Below are positions 4,760-8,693 of a DNA stretch of 8,693 nucleotides, in pieces. The notes under the pieces were generated by a model. The model did not search any database. It was not told the origin of the DNA and saw only the letters and a list, made by a program, of their open reading frames with translations. Source of the stretch: Chloroflexota bacterium (GTDB lineage Bacteria; Chloroflexota; Dehalococcoidia; SM23-28-2; RBG-16-64-32). The DNA is taken from the NCBI GenBank assembly GCA_022563285.1, contig JADFNQ010000048.1:1-8693 (forward strand), given 5' to 3'. How positions within the stretch are numbered: the first letter of the stretch is position 1; each line of letters begins with the position of its first letter. Position numbers and translations under genes: made by a program.

Positions 4760-4838
4760 GGCGGACAGTTAGCGTTGCCCCCTTTGTGTCGCGTGTAACC
4801 TCAGAGGCGCGATGCCTCGCTGTCCGCCCTTCTGTTTG
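4760..4838 (+). ncRNA. Candidate structured small RNA driven by repeat copy 3
   Basis: GGCGGACAG (4760-4768) pairs perfectly with CTGTCCGCC (4820-4828) and encloses 51 bases. Inside are two further stems. One is GAGGC (4804-4808) with GCCTC (4814-4818). The other is TTA-GCG (4769-4774) with CGC-(GTG bulge)-TAA (4790-4798). Together they give a three-way junction. CTTCTGTTT follows the closing stem, a loosely U-rich end that could terminate transcription. The start fits the -10 of copy 3 (4748-4753) at the usual distance. It is not a tRNA, because there is no T-loop or anticodon arm. The same inverted repeat could serve as a terminator for hisS on the - strand, but no U-run follows there. I match it to no known RNA family. 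The evidence is structural and positional only. Confidence 0.4.
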
Positions 4839-4864
4839 ACAGCCGCCGGCAACCGATGCCTCGC
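4810..4864 (+). repeat. 11-bp direct repeat and partial fourth repeat core
   Basis: CGATGCCTCGC occurs at 4810-4820 and again at 4854-4864. Between them, 4836-4847 (TTGACAGCCGCC) repeats the first 12 bases of the promoter-like element. No acceptable -10 follows at 17-18 bases, so this is a fragment rather than a fourth promoter. Confidence 0.6.
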
Positions 4865-4866
4865 GA

Positions 4867-6126
4867 TTATTGGTTAACCCGCCCGGCCACATCCGCCAGC
4901 GGTACCATCTCCTGATGACCGTCCGCCAGACGGCGCAGGGTCGCGGCGCCGTCCGCCAGCTCGCGCTTGCCGATGATGGCGGCGTATTCGGCGCCGAGGG
5001 CGTCTGCGTGGCGCATCTGCGCCTTCAGGGAGCGCTCCCCGGCGGCGACGACGGCGGCGATGCCCTCACGGCGGAGGTCGGAGGCGAGGCGGAACGACTG
5101 CGAGCGGGCGTCGGCGGTCTGGAAGGCGACGAAGACGCGAGGCCGTGGGGGCTCGCCTACGGCGAGTTCCTGGCGCTTGAGGTTCAGGACTATACGCTCG
5201 ATGCCGGTGGCCCAGCCGATGCCGGGTGTGGACCTGCCGCCGAGCTCCTCGATTAGGCCGTCGTAGCGGCCGCCGGCGCCCACGGTGCTCTGGGCGCCAC
5301 CCTCCTGCGGCTGGAACTCGAACACGGTGCGGGTGTAGTAGTCCAGGCCGCGCACGAGGCGGGGGTTGAGCAGGTAGCCGATGCCGACGTCCTCCAGATA
5401 GGAGCGGAGGCGCGCGAAGTGGTCGGCGCAGGCATCGCACAGGTAGTCGGTGAAGGGGGGCGCGCCGGCGATCACCGGCTGGCAGCGGTCCTGCTTGCAG
5501 TCCAGCAGGCGCAGGGGGTTGCGCTGGTATCGCGCCTCACAGTCGTTGCACAGCCGCTTCAGCTTGTCGGCGTAGTAGCCTCGCAGCGCCTCCAGGTAGC
5601 GGGGCCGGCAGGTCGGATCGCCAATGCTGTTCAGGTGCAGCGTAAGACCCTGAAGGCCCAGCTCCTCGTAGATTCGAAACAGGAGCTCGATCACCTCGGC
5701 GTCGACGGATGCGTCCGCCTCGCCGATCGCCTCGCAGCCGAGCTGGGTGTGCTGGCGGTAGCGGCCGGCCTGGGGGCGGTCATAGCGGAAGATGGGGCAC
5801 CAGTACCAGAGGCGCACCGGCTGGGGCAGGTTGTGCATGCCGTGCTCCAGGTAGGCGCGACAGACGGGGGCGGTCCCCTCCGGGCGCAGGGCAAGCTGCT
5901 GGCCGCCGCGGTCCTGGAAGACGTACATCTCCTTCTGGACGATGTCCGTGACCTCGCCGACGCCGCGGGCGAACAGGGAGGCCTCCTCGAACACGGGGGT
6001 CTCGATGCGCCGGTACCCGAACAGGCCACATATCCGGGCGGACGCCTCCCAGACGCGATCCCAGTAGGGCTGGTCGTCCGGGAGGACGTCGGTGGTGCCC
6101 CTGGGGGCCTTGTAGAGCTTGGTCAT
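4867..6126 (-). CDS. hisS: Histidyl-tRNA synthetase
   Basis: HisRS is the class II enzyme that charges tRNA-His. The protein has 419 residues, close to the usual 420-430. The catalytic core runs from about 1 to 315. It has motif 1 around GYRRIETPVFE (37-47). Motif 2 is RPEGTAPVCRAY (81-92) plus FRYDRPQAGRYRQ (113-125). The HisRS-specific signature is LVRGLDYYTRTVFEF (257-271), and motif 3 is GIGWATGIERI (302-312). The anticodon-binding domain is about 328-419, beginning RVFVAF. The insertion domain carries C193, C196, C210, C215, C230 and C233, which may hold a metal. The ATG at 6126 follows AAGGCG (6136-6131) by 4 bases. The gene is divergent from the SDR gene, and its 3' end faces the lipoprotein/small-RNA region. 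Confidence 0.97.
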   Translation of the reverse strand: MTKLYKAPRGTTDVLPDDQPYWDRVWEASARICGLFGYRRIETPVFEEASLFARGVGEVTDIVQKEMYVFQDRGGQQLALRPEGTAPVCRAYLEHGMHNLPQPVRLWYWCPIFRYDRPQAGRYRQHTQLGCEAIGEADASVDAEVIELLFRIYEELGLQGLTLHLNSIGDPTCRPRYLEALRGYYADKLKRLCNDCEARYQRNPLRLLDCKQDRCQPVIAGAPPFTDYLCDACADHFARLRSYLEDVGIGYLLNPRLVRGLDYYTRTVFEFQPQEGGAQSTVGAGGRYDGLIEELGGRSTPGIGWATGIERIVLNLKRQELAVGEPPRPRVFVAFQTADARSQSFRLASDLRREGIAAVVAAGERSLKAQMRHADALGAEYAAIIGKRELADGAATLRRLADGHQEMVPLADVAGRVNQ

Positions 6127-6134
6127 CGATCGCC

Positions 6135-6186
6135 TTGCATGCCGGTCTTCTGGCCGAGCATACTAGAAGGCCGCAGGTGGCGCAAA
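6135..6186. promoter_or_regulatory. Overlapping divergent promoters, hisS (-) and SDR (+)
   Basis: The 79 bases between the two genes must serve both. On the - strand the best pair is TTTGCG (6186-6181), 17 bases, TATGCT (6163-6158), giving a leader of about 25 bases for hisS. On the + strand the best pair is TTGCAT (6135-6140), 18 bases, CATACT (6159-6164), starting near 6171. The two -10 boxes overlap at 6159-6163. Each hexamer matches consensus at only 3-4 of 6 positions. Confidence 0.35.
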
Positions 6187-6205
6187 GCGGAGAGGGAGAG
6201 CCGCC

Positions 6206-7021
6206 ATGAAGCTGAAGGGTAGCACGGTAATCGTCACGGGGGCCTCCAGCGGGATCGGCAGGGAGACGGCACGGGCGTTCGCGCGGGCGGGCAGCAACGT
6301 CGTACTCGCCTCGCGGAACAAGGTGGCGTTGCAGGGGCTGGCGAAGGAGCTGAAGCCGCTGCCGGGCCGCGCGCTGGTCGTGCCCACGGACGTGACCGAC
6401 CGGGAGGCGGTGAAGGCGATGGTGGAGCGGGCGGTCAAAGAGTTCGGCTCCATCGAGGTGCTGGTGAATAACGCGGGGCTGGGGCTGAACGCGCCGATCG
6501 CGGAGGGGAGTCTGGAGAACATCCGCCACGTGTTCGAGGTGAACCTGTTCGGGGCGATCCACTGCATCCAGGCGGTGGTCCCGCACCTGAAGGAGCGGCG
6601 GCGGGGGACGATCGTCAACGTCTCCTCCGTGGTCGGCCGTCTGGCCACCCCCTACAACGGCGCCTACTCGGCGACCAAGGCCGGCCTCACTGCGCTGACG
6701 GACTCGCTCAGGCTGGAGCTGGAGCGGTACGGGATCAAGGTGACGGCGGTCTACCCGGGCTACACGATCACAGGGTTCCAGGGTAACGTCCTAAGCGAGG
6801 TGGAGACCCCGGCGCCGTCGCGGCTGGTGCGGGGCGTCGGCCCGGAGGCGGTGGCGAAGACGATCGTACGGGCAGTGCGGCAGGGCCAGCGGGAGGCGTA
6901 CGTGAGCTTCAGCGATGCGGCGGCGGTCATGCTAAAGAACGTATCGCCGCGTCTGATCGACTGGGGGATGCGGCGGCTATGGCTGTCGGGGCGGCACGTG
7001 GAGGGGGTGGGAGAGCGATAG
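6206..7021 (+). CDS. SDR-family NAD(P)-dependent oxidoreductase
   Basis: This is a classical short-chain dehydrogenase/reductase of 271 residues. The nucleotide-binding glycine motif is TGASSGIG (11-18). TDVTD (61-65) positions the adenine ring, NNAG is at 88-91, and N113 lies in the active-site helix. The catalytic triad is S141, Y154 and K158 (YSATK). After strand beta-2 the sequence is ASRN, and an Arg at that place often favours NADP(H). PGYTITGF (184-191) is the usual loop after the active site. The C-terminal 50 residues (AAAVMLKNVSPRLIDWGMRRLWL) are amphipathic, as in membrane-associated lipid or ketone reductases. The substrate cannot be read from sequence. A purine-rich GGAGAGGGAGAG lies just upstream of the ATG. 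The relA-like gene begins 38 bases after the stop and may share its transcript. Confidence 0.93.
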   Translation: MKLKGSTVIVTGASSGIGRETARAFARAGSNVVLASRNKVALQGLAKELKPLPGRALVVPTDVTDREAVKAMVERAVKEFGSIEVLVNNAGLGLNAPIAEGSLENIRHVFEVNLFGAIHCIQAVVPHLKERRRGTIVNVSSVVGRLATPYNGAYSATKAGLTALTDSLRLELERYGIKVTAVYPGYTITGFQGNVLSEVETPAPSRLVRGVGPEAVAKTIVRAVRQGQREAYVSFSDAAAVMLKNVSPRLIDWGMRRLWLSGRHVEGVGER

Positions 7022-7059
7022 CAACGCCCAGGGTATGGTGCTAAACTTACCGATAGAAG

Positions 7060-8693
7060 ATGACTATTGAGCAAGCTGAGATAGCGCAGCCGCTGTTAGC
7101 GAGGGCGCGCGAATACCTCCCCGCTTCGGACGTTACGAAGATAGAGGAGGCGTACGATTTCGCCGCCAGATGTCACGCCGGGCAGCTCCGCCGCTCGGGC
7201 GATCCGGTCATCACGCACCCGCTTCACGCCGCCCAGACGATCGCCTCGCTGCAGCTGGACGCGGACACGATAGTGGCTGCGCTGCTGCATGACGTGCAGG
7301 AGGACTGCGACGTCAGTAACGGGGATATCAAGAAGCGGTTCGGCGCGGAGGTGGCGAAGCTGGTGGAGGGGGTGACGAAGCTGGGCCAGATCCCCTGGCA
7401 GGCCGGGGAGAGGTTGAGCGGCGATGACAACATACAGGCGGAGAACCTGCGCAAGATGTTCCTGGCGATGGCCCAGGACCTGCGGGTGGTCATCATCAAG
7501 CTGGCCGACCGGCTGCACAACATGCTGACCCTGAACGCCCTACCCGCCGATGACCAGATTCGCATCGCCGGGGAGACGATGGAGATATTCGCCCCGCTGG
7601 CGTCTCGTCTGGGCATCTGGGAGATGAAGTGGCAGCTAGAGGACCTGGCGTTCCGGCACCTGGAGCCCGACCGATATAAGCTCATCGCCGGCATGCTGGA
7701 CGCCAAGCGGGGAGCCCGCGAGCGCTACGTGGCGAGGGTGAAGGAGATCCTGGGAGAGGAGCTGGCGAAGCAGGGCGTCAAGGCCGAGGTCCAGGGACGT
7801 GCCAAGCACATCTACAGCATCTTCCAGAAGATCGAGAAGTACGCCTTGGAGAGGAGGGGCGCCGGCGAGATCTACGACCTGCTGGCGGTGCGCATCCTGG
7901 TGGACACGGTCACCGACTGCTATAGCGCGCTGGGGGCGGTGCACGGTTTGTGGCGCCCCCTACCGGGCACCTTCGATGACTACATCGCCAACCCGAAGGA
8001 GAGTATGTACCAGGCGCTGCACACGACGGTGATGAGCCTGGACACGCGGCCGCTGGAGGTGCAGATCCGGACGTACGAGATGCACCACAGCGCCGAATAC
8101 GGGGTGGCCGCCCACTGGCGGTACAAGGAGGGCTCCAAGCGGGACCTCCACTACGAGGAGCGGCTGGCCTGGCTGCGCCAGCTGCTGGAGTGGCACCGGG
8201 AGATAGCGCAGGCGGAGGAGCTGGTGGAGGCGGTAAAGTCCGATATCTTCCAGGACCAGGTGTTCGTGTTTACGCCCAAGGGCGAGGTGAAGGACCTGCC
8301 CAAGGGAGGTACACCGATCGACTTCGCATACCGGATCCACACGGACCTAGGCCATATGTGCGTGGGGGCGAAGGTGAACGGCCGCCTGGTGCCGTTGAAC
8401 ACGGAGATGAACAACGGCGACGTGGTGGAGATAATGACCAGCAAGTCGTCTAAGGGGCCGTCCCGCGATTGGCTCAACGCCGCCCTGGGTTACGTCCGGA
8501 CCAGCCACGCGCGGGGGAAGATACGACAGTGGTTCAAGCGCCAGGAGCGAGCGGAGAACATATCGCGCGGGCACGAGATGCTGGAGAAGGAGCTGCACCG
8601 CCTCGGCGTGAGCATGGCGGAAGTGCAGGCCGACCTGCTGAAGCTGTTCAAGTACGAGGATCTGGACGACTTCCTTCTCCGCGTGGGCTGCGG
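7060..8693 (+). CDS. rel: RelA/SpoT family bifunctional (p)ppGpp synthetase/hydrolase, 3' end cut by window
   Basis: Long RSH proteins make and degrade the stringent-response alarmone (p)ppGpp. The ATG at 7060 is fixed by an in-frame TAG at 7054. 544 codons are visible before the window ends. The HD hydrolase domain (about 28-180) keeps its key residues: H53 (SGDPVITHP), H77-D78, E81-D82, and D150/N154 in ADRLHN. The synthetase domain (about 235-360) has GRAKHIYSIFQKI, IYDLLAVRILVDT, YIANPKESMYQALHTTV and EVQIRTYEMHHSAEYGVAAHW. The charged tetrapeptide that divides the family (RxKD or ExDD) reads TFDD (304-307). A TGS domain spans about 399-461, then a helical region. The zinc-finger and ACT domains would lie beyond the edge. 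The ribosome binding site is poor. Both active sites look intact, so the enzyme should be bifunctional. Confidence 0.95.
   Translation, partial: MTIEQAEIAQPLLARAREYLPASDVTKIEEAYDFAARCHAGQLRRSGDPVITHPLHAAQTIASLQLDADTIVAALLHDVQEDCDVSNGDIKKRFGAEVAKLVEGVTKLGQIPWQAGERLSGDDNIQAENLRKMFLAMAQDLRVVIIKLADRLHNMLTLNALPADDQIRIAGETMEIFAPLASRLGIWEMKWQLEDLAFRHLEPDRYKLIAGMLDAKRGARERYVARVKEILGEELAKQGVKAEVQGRAKHIYSIFQKIEKYALERRGAGEIYDLLAVRILVDTVTDCYSALGAVHGLWRPLPGTFDDYIANPKESMYQALHTTVMSLDTRPLEVQIRTYEMHHSAEYGVAAHWRYKEGSKRDLHYEERLAWLRQLLEWHREIAQAEELVEAVKSDIFQDQVFVFTPKGEVKDLPKGGTPIDFAYRIHTDLGHMCVGAKVNGRLVPLNTEMNNGDVVEIMTSKSSKGPSRDWLNAALGYVRTSHARGKIRQWFKRQERAENISRGHEMLEKELHRLGVSMAEVQADLLKLFKYEDLDDFLLRVGC

Noticed and set aside
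4760..4828. tRNA gene, because of the stem closing about 70 bases
   Set aside because: Neither strand shows a T-loop (TTCRA) or an anticodon arm of the right size.
4836..4864. Fourth promoter copy (TTGACAGCCGCC...)
   Set aside because: The match ends after 12 bases and no -10-like hexamer lies 16-18 bases downstream of the TTGACA.
5419..6222. Long + strand ORF opposite hisS, and similar long frames opposite prfA, the SDR and rel
   Set aside because: Mirror frames are expected in very GC-rich genes. They lack ribosome binding sites, and the opposite strands encode proteins with clear family motifs.

Overview
The window looks like a piece of a high-GC bacterial chromosome, most likely a Chloroflexota relative (Dehalococcoidia-like). 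That placement is inferred from the style of the housekeeping proteins and is not proven. Core genes are very GC-rich: 77% in the sampled line 5221-5280. Two stretches are clearly lower, positions 1-1300 and about 3590-4860: 57% in 181-240, 58% in 3961-4020 and 55% in 4261-4320, all counted by hand. These two lower-GC stretches hold the accessory or unrecognised genes.

Left part (1-1330, + strand): a CDS cut by the left edge, with a C-terminal region resembling predicted pPIWI-associating nucleases. It is followed by a SnoaL/NTF2-like small protein and a small membrane-anchored coiled-coil protein. A GC-rich hairpin at 1310-1329 separates these from the convergent translation-termination pair on the - strand: prfA (release factor RF1, 2345-3415) and prmC (the methyltransferase that modifies the GGQ glutamine of RF1/RF2, 1372-2229). 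A dispersed intergenic repeat fills the 115 bases between them.

Middle (3416-4866) is the least ordinary part. It carries three near-identical 34-bp copies of a promoter-like element, all on the + strand (TTGACA, 17-bp conserved spacer, CACAAT or CACGAT). Copy 2 stands correctly in front of a small lipoprotein gene (4252-4716). Copy 3 stands in front of a 69-nt sequence (4760-4828) that folds back on itself with a perfect 9-bp terminal stem beginning at the predicted start site: a candidate small RNA. Copy 1 points antisense into a very lysine-rich 27-residue microprotein ORF (3666-3749, -). That ORF has its own plausible promoter and Shine-Dalgarno and lies in a strongly purine/pyrimidine-asymmetric tract. 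A Cys/His-rich 91-residue ORF (3880-4155, -) appears to be leaderless.

Right part: hisS (histidyl-tRNA synthetase, 4867-6126, -), divergent from an SDR oxidoreductase (6206-7021, +). After that, 38 bases downstream, comes a RelA/SpoT-family (p)ppGpp enzyme (7060 to the right edge, +, cut at the 3' side). hisS, prfA/prmC and relA/spoT all concern translation or its stress response; the SDR has no obvious link to them.
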